Shown: positions 48,240 through 60,621, counted from the stretch's first letter. The stretch is 64,000 nt of DNA from Kryptolebias marmoratus (GCF_001649575.2 NC_051451.1:19682045-19746044), one strand, 5' to 3'. Translations and numbers: made by a program. Notes: generated by a model from the sequence alone, not told the origin.

Positions 48240-48815
48240 CTAGATGACATACAATTAAGACATCCAACAGAACACTGCTCGGGTTCAGATCAGGGAGGCT
48301 GTTCCTCCCAATCCTTTCCTGTTAACTCCATCATTGCCCACATGGGCATTGAAGTCACCCAGGAGAACAACAGAATTCCTTCCAGGACACCATCCAGGGA
48401 CTGCAAGAAGGCTGGGTCATCTGAACTACTGTTTGGAGCATAAGCACATACAACAGTCAGAACCTTCCCTCCTAAAGTTCGAAGTCACAAAGAGGCGGCT
48501 CTCTCGTTCACCAGGAAAAACTTCAACATTGAGGCACTCAGATGGGGTCTTGTGAGTATGCCCGCCCGACACCTCAATGAGTGGGCAACTCCAGAGTAGA
48601 AAAGAGTCTAGCCCCCTTTCCAAGAGGTGGGTTCCAGAGCCCAAGCTGAGCGTTGAGGTGAGCCCAACTATATCTAGTTGGTATCGCTCAGCCTCACACA
48701 CAAGCCCCGGCTTCTTACCCACCAGTGAGATGACATTCTGTGTCCCGAGAACAAGTTTATGCCGCCAGGAACCGGCATGGCCAGGGACCCTCCCTCACCT
48801 GCCACCCAGCTGTTG
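48240..48815 (-). mobile_element. RTE-like LINE endonuclease fragment
   Basis: Reading leftward from about 48815, the minus strand encodes the start of an APE-type endonuclease: V-G-K-K-P-G-L-V-C-E-A-E-R-Y-Q-L-D-I-V-G-L-T-S-T (around 48730-48660), L-L-E-R-G, and further left, after frame breaks, L-G-D-F-N-A-H-V-G-N-D-G (around 48350-48310). G-D-F-N is the catalytic motif of the APE/EEP fold. Frameshifts and stops make it non-functional, and the reverse transcriptase part is absent. The plus frames over it are shadows. Confidence 0.9.
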
Positions 48816-48899
48816 TTTAAACATTTCATTAAATAGTTTTCAACAAGACTTGTCCAAAACTTTATCTACTAAGTGTTTTTATCATGAAATGTAGCATTA

Positions 48900-49539
48900 A
48901 GCCTTACAACTTAATAAGTCTTTTTTTTAAACTAAGCTGAAGAATTTCTGTAGAACTTAAACAGTGTAGTTATAAACATGAATAAATGCGAACATTTATT
49001 AGATTTTTTAAATTTTAATTTAAAAATTGTTTTTCCTATTTGTAAGATTTTACAGTTTTAGACTGAAAGCACATTTTATTAACATAAATCTTTAAATCTG
49101 TCTTGTTATTATTTCTTATTAATATCATTATTGTTATTAAATGTATTATTAGGTTTGTGATAATCCTAAATAAATATATTACAAAAATTCATTGATCAAC
49201 CTATAGAATATTTGATAATGAAAATAAGTTAAACTCTTTTAGTGGAGTTTTAATCCCTGTGCTGGCTCTATTCCCTTTTTTGTCCCCACTTTTAATCAAC
49301 TTCAAGTGTTAGTTTAACTGTTAAAGTAGAATAGATTAAATTAAATGGAAATTATTGGGTCATTTATTATATTGTTGTTTATTCTTGTACTGTCTCCTCA
49401 AAGTAGTTACTTGTTGCCTTCCAGAAATAAGAAGAGATAAGAGAATTGAGAAAAATGGTAACGGATGTTGCAGACTAGAGGAAAATAACGACAGGGAAAA
49501 CTTAAGGAAGGGTAAAAGAGGAAGAAGAGGTCGACATTG
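48900..49539. other. very AT-rich intron
   Basis: One of the most AT-rich stretches of the window, nothing recognised. Confidence 0.6.
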
Positions 49540-49695
49540 CTCCTGGGTTAGTGCTCCAAATTGGAGTGCTAAAATCCTTTCAGCTCAGATAAAGCTCTGG
49601 ACGCTGCCAGGTTGCCTCGGGATATCTGTTGTGCTCATCTGCCTCCCCAATGAAACGCCTGCACACGGCGAGCCTTCCGGCAGCCCGTCACACAC
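49540..49695. promoter_or_regulatory. candidate regulatory island
   Basis: GC-balanced unique block: TTAGTGCTCCAAATTGGAGTGCTAAAATCC holds an imperfect palindrome (AGTGCTCCAA/TTGGAGTGCT, perfect 10-bp arms around A). It is followed by GATAAAGCTCTGG and a CpG-containing end. Function inferred. Confidence 0.32.
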
Positions 49696-50559
49696 AGATA
49701 AACATGTGTAAACTCCTAAATATACAGATGCAAATAAACAAACACTAACTTGGGCTTAACACAGACATTGCTGGATCACATGCGTCATCATGTTCAAATG
49801 GTGACGCATTTCTGATTCAGTGTGGGATCAATGTAAAAATGTTAAATCAATCAGTAATGACTAGCTTGGAGTCACTGAAGTGTATTCAGTGCTTACGTTA
49901 TCTAACAGTCTGCAGTCTTACTAACATTTAATCAAAAACAAGACAGAATCTTGATTTGAGACATAGTTTTTGCTGTAAAAATCACTTTGTCTGAAGGATT
50001 AGTTTCTTGCAGGAAGACTAAATGTAAAATGATGCTGTGAAGTGCTAAGTTAAACAAAATGTTTAACATAACAGCAAGATGAAAAGCCATCATCAGTTGA
50101 AGGTTTAGGCAACTGAACAAACAAAGCATTAAATTCAGGCGGCTTGATTCATGCACTGGGATTAAATCTATGCATTGCAAATTCAAAGACAAATGAGCAA
50201 ATGCAAAGCAGTCTGGAACATCCCTCTTTGATTTCTATGCTGGGATGGTAACCAAAATGCCTCTGGACCATCTTATAACAGCAAAATCTCTGGAGTAGAT
50301 TGCTGGACACTCTTCTCTGATCAAACCTACTTCTTGTTACCATTAACGAACTTGTTTTGCACAGCTTGAGTAAAGCATTCAGTCAGAACAAGTTAAACAT
50401 GAGTCTTTATGATGTTTGACTCAGGTAATCACGTGACGGGGGTTTAACACTTTCTGTATCATTTTTCTGAAGTCAACAACTAAATTCCTTTAGATTTATG
50501 TAAGAAATAACTTTTGAACTTACATAGTTAAAATAAAATCCTTAGTCATTTGACAATCT

Positions 50560-51480
50560 GACCTTCAATGGCACCATCTTTGCCAGCCAAAACAAATCCG
50601 ACTCCCTCGTGTTTTCTACTTCACCCCTCTCTCTGCTCCCCTTTATCTCTCCTCTTTATTCTTTCCTGCTCCCTTTTTTTGCCTTCAGCACCTCCTCACC
50701 ATGATGGAAAATCTGGTTCTCATGTTTAAGGCATCAGTGGAGTCTCTGGGCAGACTTCTGGATGCTCCTCAGCCGATTCGCTGCTCCTTATTTCCTTTCC
50801 TTTCCTTCCTTCCTTCCTTTCTTCCTGCTTTCCTTTTTTCCTCGCCTCACCCTCATCTTCCCTCACCTTCCTCTCCCTCCTGTCCTAATTGTTTATATGC
50901 ATCAAGATTGCAGAAAGTAGATCGCTTCTTGCAGGTGACACCCTGTAATTTGGCATCTTGCCTTTCACCAACGACAGAGAGAGAGATGCAATCTGTGGCA
51001 ATCTGCATTGTGAGAGTGTGAGTGTGTGCAGCGTAATCTGGAGTTGTCACATGGGCCCGGGGCCACTCCCTGTATGACAATCAATGAGTGAAGCTCCGCA
51101 AAGCACTTGTCTTCCAGCTAAACCCACACCTCTGTGCTGATATGTTTATCACCCCTCTTTGTTTCTGTCTCTTCCCATCTCTCCCAACACCTCATTCCTG
51201 TGTCTCTCATTTGATTTTTCCTCCTCTCTGTAATTCTGAACCGCTGTGTTTTTCTTGCACTTCTCTTCTGTGTCCGTGCTTTATTCGGCTCTTCTTCTGT
51301 ACCCCTCACTTCCCTTTATTTTCCTTTATTTTCACTTTGTGCTGACAAGGGTTGTGCACCAGATGTAATTTCATCAAGTGCACACTCTCTACCTCTGTTT
51401 TTTTTTTTTTTTGTCCACAAGAAGTGCAGGGCATGATGGGATAGGTGTTAAAGGAAGCCAGTTTATGATGCTGTTGTCAA
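50560..51480. other. pyrimidine-rich intron stretch
   Basis: CT-rich low-complexity sequence, including a TTCC/CTTT patch at 50794-50840 and a T15 run at about 51399. The frames at 50701-51021 and 51088-51345 are not recognised as proteins and are rich in Ser/Pro/Phe, as expected from CT-rich DNA. Confidence 0.6.
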
Positions 51481-51889
51481 ACTTGGTGCATTTGCTTTGG
51501 CTACGACGAAAGTGCATTGAATCAGAATAAAAAGCACACTGCATTCAACAGTTCATGCTTGTTTAGTCCTAAATATATATTTGTTCCACAAGCAACAGAA
51601 TATTGGTATGTACATTTTAATACCTTTTTTATTTGTGTGGAAAAAAACAAACAAAACACAAATATAAAACATTTTAAGTTGACCAATCTGGCTACAAAAA
51701 ACATATCTTTTATAACATTTTTTTAAAGGTAATTCAACTGCGAGTGCTGTCAAATAGTATATGCAAGTACAAACAAAATAGAAAGATAAAGTAAAAAATA
51801 TCACTATAACTTTTTTAAAAAAAAGTGCATGCAGAGTATTTCATAAAAGTGGGATTATAATGTATACTTTACTTATTTAGGATCATTCA

Positions 51890-52145
51890 TCCATTTTCTT
51901 TATTCGCTTCTCCATTCTGGGTTGCGGGGATCTGGTGCCTGTCTCCACCAGTCACTGTGAGAGAGGCGGGGGACATCCTGGACAGGTCTCCATCACAGGG
52001 CCACATAGAGACAAACGAGATAAACAAGCATTCACACTCTCACTCACACTTAGGGCCGATGATTAGAGTTACCTATTAACCCAACATGCATGTTTCTGGT
52101 CTGTGGGAGGTAACTTAAGTACCCAGAGTAAACCCACTATGCAAA
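51890..52145 (+). repeat. dispersed repeat family B, copy 2
   Basis: It begins CATCCATTTTCTTTATTCGCTTCTCCATTCTGGGTTGCGGGGATCTGG. It continues with GAGAGAGGCGGGGGACATCCTGGACAGGTCTCCATCACAGGGCCAC, TTCACACTCTCACTCACACTTAGGG, TAACCCAACATGCATGTTTCTGGTCTGTGGGAGG and GTACCCAGAGTAAACCC. It includes the 5' part that the copy at 28531-28790 lacks. Same orientation. Confidence 0.85.
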
Positions 52146-52499
52146 TATGTTTGTATCCAACAAAACGATAAAAAGAGGATTCCCAACATTTAATGGCTTT
52201 GAACCCATTTTATACTCAGGAACACAAGTTTTGAAGCAAATTGGTCCTTCTAGTTCATCATCATCTTCATAATCTCACTCCAACTGCAGAACTGTTTGCT
52301 GTCACACCAAGATGAGATTTAAGAGAAGAGATGTGCAGACAGACAGGTAGAGAAGAGATAGAAGGAGAAGTAGACGTGCGGTTTGTCTTATTGCTCTTAA
52401 GCTTTATGAAAAAATTTCCGACAGACAGGCAGGCGGAGAAACAAGCAGGCAGTTACAGGGGCAGTTAGACAGGCAGTCAGCCCTGGCATTTTGCAGCAG

Positions 52500-52700
52500 A
52501 TAAGTAAGCTATCAGAGGAGGGGGATAAATAGCAGAGTAAAGATTGGTCCCGGCCCCCTCAGAGAGGAGCGGGGGGCCACAATGCAGGCGTGGTGGGCAG
52601 ATAGCCCCCTGCTCTCATTATACTCCGCCTAATCCAAAACGATGTTTACTCAGGGAGAAAGAGAGGGAGAGGAGGGCCACGCTTATCGAAGCCCTGCACA
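52500..52700. promoter_or_regulatory. candidate regulatory island with TAATCC
   Basis: GC-rich unique block containing CGGCCCCCTCAG, CACAATGCAGG (Sox-type core) and a K50-homeodomain core TAATCC at 52630-52635 next to AAAACGATGTTTAC (Fox-type TGTTTAC). Function inferred. Confidence 0.33.
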
Positions 52701-52899
52701 GTCCTTCAAGCGTGTGCGCGAGCGAATGTTTGGTGTGGGTGTGTGTCGGTGAGTGCGTCCTGAAATGAGCCTATTCCAATGGAAAAAGGGATCAGGAATG
52801 TCTCCAAGGTGGACTCTGTTGGCTAGAATGTCGATGCTTATCACTCACTGCCTGGCTCTCCTGGTGAAAGGCGAATAGGCTATGTGAAATTCTTATTCA

Positions 52900-54095
52900 C
52901 AGCTTGTGTGTTTACTGCTTCAGCAATGTCCAATGATCATTTTGTAATTGCTATTAATATTAACGTGTTGCTATTAATAGTTCAAGCCTTTGTAGAGCTT
53001 CACCAAATCTGATATGGCCAGAGGGGGTAAAGTCCTTAAAAAACATAAATCTTTTTGCCTTTTGCTCAAAAAGAAGTTGTTTTTATGTCTTTTTAAATTA
53101 GCTAATTCTGTTATATTTTGAACATACTCTTCACATAAAAATAGTTTAATAAAAATCTTAAAAATGGAAAAAAATAAGTATTCAAATGACAAAAAATAAT
53201 AATTTCAGGAAATCTTGGAATAAATAGTTTCTGTGTTTCATAAACTTTAAGGAATAATTTAATAAAAAAATTTTTTAGAGTTATACAACTCATGCTTTAT
53301 TGGATTGGGAATTTCTCCTTTAATGTACTTGAGATTAACATTTTTTTTGCACTGTACATTACTTTTACAAAAGAGGCCGTTCTAAAAACACGTTTTCCAA
53401 TTTGGTCTTCATTTGACTGATCTAGAGTTTATCAATGAAATCCAATGATCCATTTGGAGCTCAGCTTTATCCATTGTTTATCTTTATCCATCTTGGGCAT
53501 TTGTAGTCAGGAGTGAGGTTCAAGGGATAGATCTGAGAGAAGACCCAAGGACACCATTCCCACACACTGGATACTCCACATGTCATTCAGTGGGGTCCCT
53601 ACACTGATTAGACAGTGCATAGTTTGAAGTTTTCATGTATTTATGCAGTTAAGTTATACATATATTATCCCTTGTGCATATTTACTGTACAGTACAGTAA
53701 AATTAATTTTCAATGGGTTTTTTTCTCACTTTAGGAACTGTAAAGTTGAACATCTGTCTGAAATATATCTAACACAAATAAAGTGAACTGGTTCAGAAAT
53801 CAAGCTTTGCAAATCTGAAAATATTCTCATTCTGAAATGATCAACAGTTAGCCTGTACTGTTGCTAAAAATGAAACTGCAAGGTAGTAACAGATTTTTTT
53901 ATAATCTCAAAGTACACAAAGTGTCAGTTTATCCTATAACTGTTACACAAATCATGTTTTTCATCTTTTACACTCATTCCCAAACTCATAAACGGTCACA
54001 CCTTTTACTGAATTGTTTTTTTCCTGTCACACACAAACGCATGCAGAACACACACATGCTTCTAGGTGGTCTTATGAACAGTGTGTACACTGCCT
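52900..54095. other. AT-rich intron
   Basis: Very AT-rich to about 53400, then mixed. No exon or mobile element recognised. Confidence 0.55.
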
Positions 54096-54097
54096 AG

Positions 54098-54300
54098 GCT
54101 GGCTGGGGTAATCCTGGCCTCACCAAAGTAGCCGTGTGAGCGGACAGATTGTCAGTTGATCATGGCCAGCTGAGAGCCTTATCCCTTATTGGATCGGCCA
54201 TGGAGGAGGCTTAGGAATTATCTGAGGCCTCACTTAATGTGGAGACGGATCACCACCAGAGAGCCACAGAGCCTGAAAACATGCCGGGCCTGAGGGGAGG
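54098..54300. promoter_or_regulatory. candidate regulatory island with TAATCC
   Basis: A long GC-balanced unique block carrying TAATCC at 54109-54114, GTCAGTTGATCATGGCCAGC, CTTATTGGATCGGCCATGG and TTAGGAATTATCTGAGGCC. It is bounded on the right by a GT microsatellite (54329-54349). Function inferred. Confidence 0.33.
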
Positions 54301-54328
54301 TGTGTGTATGAGAGAGTCAAAAAGAGAT

Positions 54329-54349
54329 GTGTGTGTGTGTGTGTGTGTG
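54329..54349. repeat. (GT)n microsatellite
   Basis: About ten GT units. Confidence 0.95.
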
Positions 54350-55224
54350 CGTGCATCAGGATGTTGTTGTAACAGACACATGTTGGTGTGTGCTCACAGC
54401 AACACCATGGCCCACTTAACCTCATCTTGACATAGCTCTCTCTCACTTCCTCTTTTTGATATTTGTCAATGTCTTTTAATTCCTTTCCCCCTTACCTGCC
54501 TCCTTGTAGTTCATTTTTTTCTTTATTTTAGTCTTTCTTCTTAAATTTGCACTACTTTCTGTCTACTTTCTTTCCCAATCTTCTCTACTTATACTAACCC
54601 AAATATCCCATGTCACAGCCTTTTAGGCTTTTTTTTTTTTTAAAGAAAAGCTTAAAAGCTCCAATCTTTCTCTTCATTGTTATTCACTATCTCATCCCTT
54701 CATCTCTGTAGCCTACAGCCTCTTTTCCCCTCGAGAAAAAAACGTTGAAAGGATTGTGAAAATCAAATTCTTTATTGGAAACAAATGAGACAAAGCTAAA
54801 TGTTCTCTTGTTAAGAAAAAATGTTAAATGTTGGTACAGAGCTTAAATTCTAGCTTGGCATCTGAAATCAATAGGACCAGGTTGGAAAGCAAACACACTG
54901 GTTATAAATTGGGTCATTAACTGACCTTTATTATGGTTAAAAACAGGCAATATATGTCTGTCCAATCATGAACCTTCATCTTTTTTTATATTTTGACTTC
55001 ATGAAAAGACATTCAACTTTCTAAACACTGGAACAATTTGAAAAGCTATAATCAAAATTGCTCTTACTTACACGCTAAGTTAAGCATCACTCTATCTTTT
55101 AAATGAGAGTGGTTGGGCTCTTTTTAATTAAGTCTTCGTTCTGAGAACAGAGTAACAGCCTCATCTCAAGTACTTTTAGCTTAACTTGGCTTAGCTTGTA
55201 AGATAGTATAACAGTGCCTGTCTG

Positions 55225-55440
55225 GATCCCCTTCAGGTGCTCAGAATAGCTCTTTACCTAATTCCCTTCTTGCTCTTAGCTCTTTGGCGTTTGAGTATTT
55301 TAGGATTCCCCGGAAAGATCTAGAAGACATGGGTGGTGTGACAAATGTTTTGGTCACCATGCTGCTTTTCTTTGCCCACTGCCACCCTAACCCAAACCTG
55401 GATCTAAGCTTTAAGAAAACTGAAGGGTGGTTGGATAATT
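55225..55440 (+). mobile_element. decayed 3' end of a LINE (RTE-like)
   Basis: The stretch CTGGATCCCCTTCAGGTGCTC.. and then AGGATTCCCCGGAAAGATCTAGAAGACATGGGTGG matches the 3' coding end of a common fish non-LTR element ('..G-I-P-R-E-E-L-E-D-V-..'). ATGCTGCTTTTC..CCACTGCCACCCTAACCCAAACCTGGATCTAAGC follows, corresponding to the usual '..ctgctgcccccgcgacccg.ccctggataagc' end. Substitutions throughout show great age. The frame over it on the other strand is meaningless. Confidence 0.6.
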
Positions 55441-58400
55441 CCACTTTGTACTACTGATTACTGGCAAATACTGAAGCCAGATTAAGTTGTGTTAAGTCTA
55501 GGTGGTACCAGGAGTCAGCCTCAGGTCACTAGGATGTGGAGGGATAATGTTAATGACAAAGGAATTTAACAGTAGAATCATTTGGGAGCTGCAGCCAATC
55601 ATTCGGGACATTCAGCAGGTCTCCACCTCTTGTACTATCAGCACTGATGCTTTATAAAATTAGTGGTGAGGGTTGTGTGGTTTTAACAGGTTTTTGGCTT
55701 GTTTAAACGACACACTAAAAATACCCTGGCATTAAACAGCTTACATTTATAAAAAAGCTCCACAGCACAAACTAATGAATTCTGTACACAGACACAACTT
55801 TTAGCATTTTTAAAGGGTCAGTGGGAAAGAAATACACAAATAGTAAGGTTGTGTAGTTATTGCACTGTTGCTTTATATATGCCAGTTAAAAAAGCTTGCG
55901 TATGGATGTTGAACAGGTCAAGCCTTCATTGTTCAGAGCAAGCCAAATCCATTGTTGTGGTATTTTGCTAGCCAGGTGCTTCACTGTTGTTCTGGCCTGA
56001 TTGTGAGCCCCTGATTGTTGTAACCTGTATTACTCTGTGCACCTGCATGGAGTTATACAGGAAATAAACTTGGAAGTAAACTTAACTTGTTTATTTGTCA
56101 CATACTGTATTTCTTCTTTGCAGCAGGTTGTAAACCTACTCCAGCTATAAAAACTCTTTGAAACATTGGCTGAAAACTAACCAGAGGTGCACTCATGGGT
56201 AGATTACTTTGTCTATTTTGTTATGGCGTCGTATCTTTATTGTAATTTCAAGTTGTGTTATATATGTGATGTTTGTATTATTCTCTGCTCTTTGATTTGT
56301 GGGATGTTTCTTGTTCCTACCTGCCTTAGGACAACGGATGAAAATTAGCTGTTGTGCTAACTTCAGCATATTTACATTAATGCTTACTGCTGACATGTTG
56401 ATAATATGCATTGTCCTATTTTAAATAAATAAAATGAATGAATGAATGTATAAATAACAGTAAGAGCTGCAAAGAAGAACAGGTTTGTAGTCTGTAGGTG
56501 GATAAATCCAAATACAGTACATGGCAAATAAACAAGTGAAGCTCCTGTCACAACCACTGATGTTTTAAAGTAAATTTACATTTAGAAAAGTCCTTTATGG
56601 GTTCCACTTTTTGTTTCTTGTGCTTTATGTTTTTATTTCATGCATTTCAAAGGACATGGTTAAGATTAGGAATAAAAAAGGCCTGTAGTAAAGGTTATTC
56701 TTTTTAGATGTTCTTAAAACGTGCTTTTGTAACAACCTCATAAAAATACCCCTTTCCTAAACTATTAACTGTCAACATGCCCTTCTACTCAACAAAAAAA
56801 AGTTGGACACTGGAGTGGGGAACACACTTTCCACTCAAAAACCTACCTTGGAAATTTTTGGCACAAAAACAAATAAACAAACCATAACGAACAAAAATGC
56901 ATGAACAAGAAGTTTCTTGTTTTGTGTTGATTTTTACATTTTATTTGCAACTGGGCTGGCACAGTCCACATTTAAAGCTACTTTAAATGAACACTTTTAC
57001 ATAATAAGAACTTTTTTCATTTGTTTGTGTCACGAGTTATCACCAAATGGATAGAAGCACCTCCGTATTAACAGTGCTTCTGACGCACAACCTAGCAGGC
57101 ACACATGGTTTTAAGGATGGCGTCTTTGAAAAAAGGTTTAGTTCCTGGGAGTGATACACCAGATACACACATACACACAAATTCACAAATACACTATTTC
57201 CTTTCCTCATCAAGTAATTGAAGGTGAGAAATAATTTCATTATTCTCAGGAAGAGTAATCTGCTCTCTGCTCCTGATCCCTTCATTTCCTACAGTGCTCC
57301 TCGACCTGGGAAGCTCTCTCATTCTCTCTCTCTCTCACACACACACACCCCAAATACTTATCACACATGCAACCACACTCACGCACATGACACACACAGT
57401 CCTTGTCACCCTTGGCTATTAATGTTATTGGAGTTGCGGATTACCCATCAGACTCACATATGCTTTACAAAGTCTGATTGCTTAGTTGTCTTCCTTTCAC
57501 ACACATGCACGAGTTTACACATTCTCACACATGCATAGCTTTGTGAAGTCAGTCTGGCAGTGTGGTGACCAGTACAAGAAGAAAAACAGACCTTTTAGTA
57601 GAGAAGCATACATACCAGGGTCCAGTTTTAGCTGGTATTCTTTCACTTTAATCACAAATAGCCTTATAGATTAACATAAACAGCTGTAGACATGCCTCGA
57701 GGGATGTGTAGACACCTAAGAGACCAGCACAATAAGACTTTGCCTCCTCTGGCTAAAGGGGGTGGAGGTGGGGGGTGATTAGATGTAAGTTAGGATGGTC
57801 GACAGCCATCACAAGTTGACAGCAGCATAAAAATTATAAGACAAATCTTTATATTGTCTTCTGTTTTTGCTGCTGAGCGGAGGATCACACCCAGTTTAAT
57901 GTTACATTACCACCCTCTACTGTTCATCTTCACTAGATGTTTTGGGGAGACCCTGCACGCCAAGTGTCATCCGTTGAAAGGGAAGGGGAGGAGATGAACT
58001 GTGATTTCTAAGAGCAAAGATGTCTGTCCTGATGCAATCATGTTATATGTGAACACACAATCAGGAGAGAGGAAGTCAAATGTTGCAGGAAGAATTAGAA
58101 TGCAGCAAAGGACCTACAATACAGTTTTATTTTTTAATCACTGAAGGATGTGAAGGAAAGTTGTAATCATGCTATACGTGGTCAATCAGTTGGCCGAAGC
58201 TCAAACCCCAAAGCACTGCACAGTTGCAAAATCTTAATTATGTAAACCTTAATTTTTACATCTAAGAAACCCCACAACTTATTCTTTTTGTTTCATCTTC
58301 ACACAAAACTACAGCTTTTTAAAGAAAGTTATTTTGCCTGTCTTTTTCTGATAATATAAAACAATTTTGATCATTTGAAGTTTGTATGTGAATGACTGCA

Positions 58401-58885
58401 ATCCTTGAGCAGCTGTAGGAGAAGCTGCCAATCAACAATAAACATTCTCGCCTTCAATAAGCCACTGGTGACAAATACTAAAACCAAAATGTGACTTCCA
58501 GATTTGTGCTGAAGAACCGTTGTTCAGGACTTACGAATAACCTGCAATCCTTTATGCCCATTAGTTTCAAATTGTCTTGATGTTTGATATCAGAGACAGA
58601 AGATGATCTGAGAAGAATAGACCACTGAACTGGTACTCTGACAGCCGCTTTGGGGTTTAGAGACAGGGAAATTAAAAGAAAGCTAACTCTGTGTTGGAAT
58701 TGAACTTTTAACATATTCGTATGATAACAAAAATAACACCAGCCTGCACATTTACATCTAGAAAATGTCACATATTTGCATTATGTTTATAACAAACCTT
58801 TTGAGATAAGGCCCGGGGTTGTTCTTCATGCAGTATACAATCACAACATTAACCTGAGTGCCTCTTGACAGTGTAAAGTTTTCTG
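55441..58885. other. intron with microsatellite-like patches
   Basis: AT-rich. An (AATG)n patch lies at 56433-56448, a CT/CA-rich patch at 57315-57400, and a G-rich phrase at about 57755-57775. No exon or named element. Confidence 0.5.
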
Positions 58886-58889
58886 TGCG

Positions 58890-59110
58890 ACAAGCTCCTC
58901 GCCGCAGAGAAATGAACAGTTGAAATTTAAAATGTCCCCATGGTTCAGCCCTACGCGCCTTGACACTCTCTTAACACAGTTTAGCTACTGTGGCTGTCAT
59001 TTTTTTTTCTAATGGGGAAAAGGAATATTTGGACATTTTATCAATAGGCATTATTAAATCCTGCTTGCTTGAGCTAATCTTGGCGGACCGGAGCGAGGGG
59101 AAAGAGAGAG
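58890..59110. promoter_or_regulatory. candidate regulatory island
   Basis: A unique block with CTACGCGCCTTGACACTC, GTGGCTGTCATTTTTTT, CATTATTAAATCC and GAGCTAATCTTGGCGGACCGG. It is followed by an A/G-rich run (59095-59165) and a CT-rich run (59230-59300). The short overlapping frames are low-complexity. Function inferred. Confidence 0.28.
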
Positions 59111-59339
59111 TCAGAAAAAGGGTGAATAAGAGAGATAGATGCAGAGAAGGAGAGCGGGAGAGCAGTGATGTCTGCCCCACGAGGTGATGAGAGACCGCCT
59201 GTAAGCCGCTTATTATATCGACAACCACCTTTTCTTTCTCCTCCTCTAACCCTCCCCAGTTTTCCCTCTTTACCTCGCTCATTTTCCATCCGTCTCCCTC
59301 GCCTGCTTGCTTTCGCCAACTTATTCTATATCCCCTCAT

Positions 59340-59382
59340 TCTTCTTCGTCTTCTTCTTCTTCTTTTTTTTTTCTCTCTCCAA
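59340..59382. repeat. (CTT)n / poly-pyrimidine tract
   Basis: CTTCTTCGTCTTCTTCTTCTTCTTTTTTTTTTCTCTCTCC. Confidence 0.92.
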
Positions 59383-59608
59383 AAACTTCAGCATATAAAC
59401 ACACCCAGGCTCATGCGTGCATATAAACACACTCACACACACAGACACAGACACAGACAAGGCGAACCTTTTTGTTCAAAGCCAGAAGCAGAAAGCTGAA
59501 GTTTTATTCAAATGAATGTTTACTTCTTCTGCTGCCAAGATGTGTGTATTTGTCTCCAGTTGTACATGTGTGTGCAAAGAAAGAGGGGAAATAGTTCGAA
59601 GCATGCAA

Positions 59609-59628
59609 GTGTGTGTGTGTGTGTGTGT
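59609..59628. repeat. (GT)n microsatellite
   Basis: About ten GT units. The frame at 59516-59806 passes through it. Confidence 0.95.
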
Positions 59629-60097
59629 CTTAGTGTGCGTTACATGCACGGCAGAAGGAGAAGGGCTGACTGTAGGTGATAAGCCAGACAGGCCTGCACA
59701 CTGTGATTATCACACACTGGACCCCCTGTCTCACACACACACTCGCTCCTACACACTTGCATACACAATGGCCAATGAGAGAGTGTGTTGCAAGGATTTA
59801 GGATAGACAGACGGACGAACAGACAGAGAAGCCTTGGATCACAGGCAAGGTGGAAGCCACAAGAGAAGCAAATGAACACAGACTGGAAAATACAATGCTT
59901 CCCTTTATGTTTCACTGAACACTTATTGTGTTTATTTGGGTTTTATAGCAATGTTATTGTCCTCTGATGTTTAGACATGAGAATCCAAGTCTGTTTTCAT
60001 ACCAAGGAAGCTTTGTATGTCTTTGTAAATCAAAAAAATATGTTGCTAAATCATGATAAAATATGAACCTGTCTCCATTTTGATCTGTTTTATTTAG

Positions 60098-60158
60098 GTG
60101 TGTGGCCATCTGAGGAGGTGATGGCACATTACTGTCTGCAGAAACGTCACATGTTCAA
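60098..60158 (+). CDS. camkmt: camkmt internal exon (WPSEE exon), calmodulin-lysine N-methyltransferase
   Basis: An internal coding exon of the class I, SAM-dependent methyltransferase that trimethylates a lysine of calmodulin. The exon is 61 nt. It is preceded by a T-rich tract and an AG acceptor (60096-60097) and followed by a consensus donor, GTGAGT, at 60159. It begins with two bases (GT) that finish a split codon, then reads V-W-P-S-E-E-V-M-A-H-Y-C-L-Q-K-R-H-M-F, and ends with two bases (AA) of the next codon. The W-P-S-E-E-V segment matches the CAMKMT protein as I know it, where it directly precedes SAM motif I. The downstream exon at 61706 supplies one base, so the phases agree. The coding run is too short to give a long open frame, and the call rests on family recognition plus splice sites. 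Exon number is not assigned because earlier exons are not in view. Confidence 0.92.
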
Positions 60159-60621
60159 GTGAGTTATTTCCATTTTTTAAAATTTCTTCCTTTTATTGTC
60201 AAAAAGTTAATAAGTGCCATAATAATAGAGGCTAACAGCTGGGATTTATAGCACAAATGGTCACACCATGGGATTTTGAGTTTTATTTTTTTTGTTTATT
60301 AGTCAGGATGGGATGTTTTCTTATTCAGATACTTTTGAAGGTGCATGTGGCTTCCATACATATTTATTACGTTGAAATCGACACATTATTTGTGTAAACA
60401 AAAAAGACATTCTGAAATGTGCTCTCATTTTTGGCACTCTACATTTCTCTGTTGTGAAATGTGCCAATGAAATTGCTTTAAGTAACAGAACTTAACTTTT
60501 TAAAAGCAATATTAAAATTTCATGGATAAACTAGAATATTTCCTTTAAAATCCTTAATATTTATAGTAAAAATAGGTAAAGCGGTATTAAATTTTTAACA
60601 TGAAATAGTTTTTGTATTTTA

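Larger units (their letters stand above)
1..60097 (+). other. camkmt: camkmt intron 5' of the WPSEE exon (at least 60 kb)
   Basis: Everything left of the first recognised exon is read as one intron. The exons that should encode the N-terminal third of the protein were looked for and not found. The exon at 60098 needs a split codon ending in GT, so a donor must exist further left, inside or beyond the window. The intron holds mobile-element fragments, microsatellites and candidate regulatory islands, listed separately. A missed short exon would split this interval, so the 'single intron' reading is an inference. Confidence 0.7.

Noticed and set aside
48219..48894. Plus-strand frames of 73-105 codons
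   Set aside because: Shadows of the minus-strand LINE endonuclease fragment.
50701..51021. 106-codon frame starting M-M-E-N-L-V-L-M-F-K after an AG
   Set aside because: The second half is low-complexity Ser/Pro/Phe from CT-rich DNA. No family resemblance and no supporting splice structure.
1..60097. Upstream camkmt exons (N-terminal third, e.g. the segment with P-E-Y-S before the W-P-S-E-E exon)
   Set aside because: I scanned for GAGTAT/GAGTAC-type codon pairs with plausible coding context and splice sites and found none convincing. A short exon could still be missed by eye.
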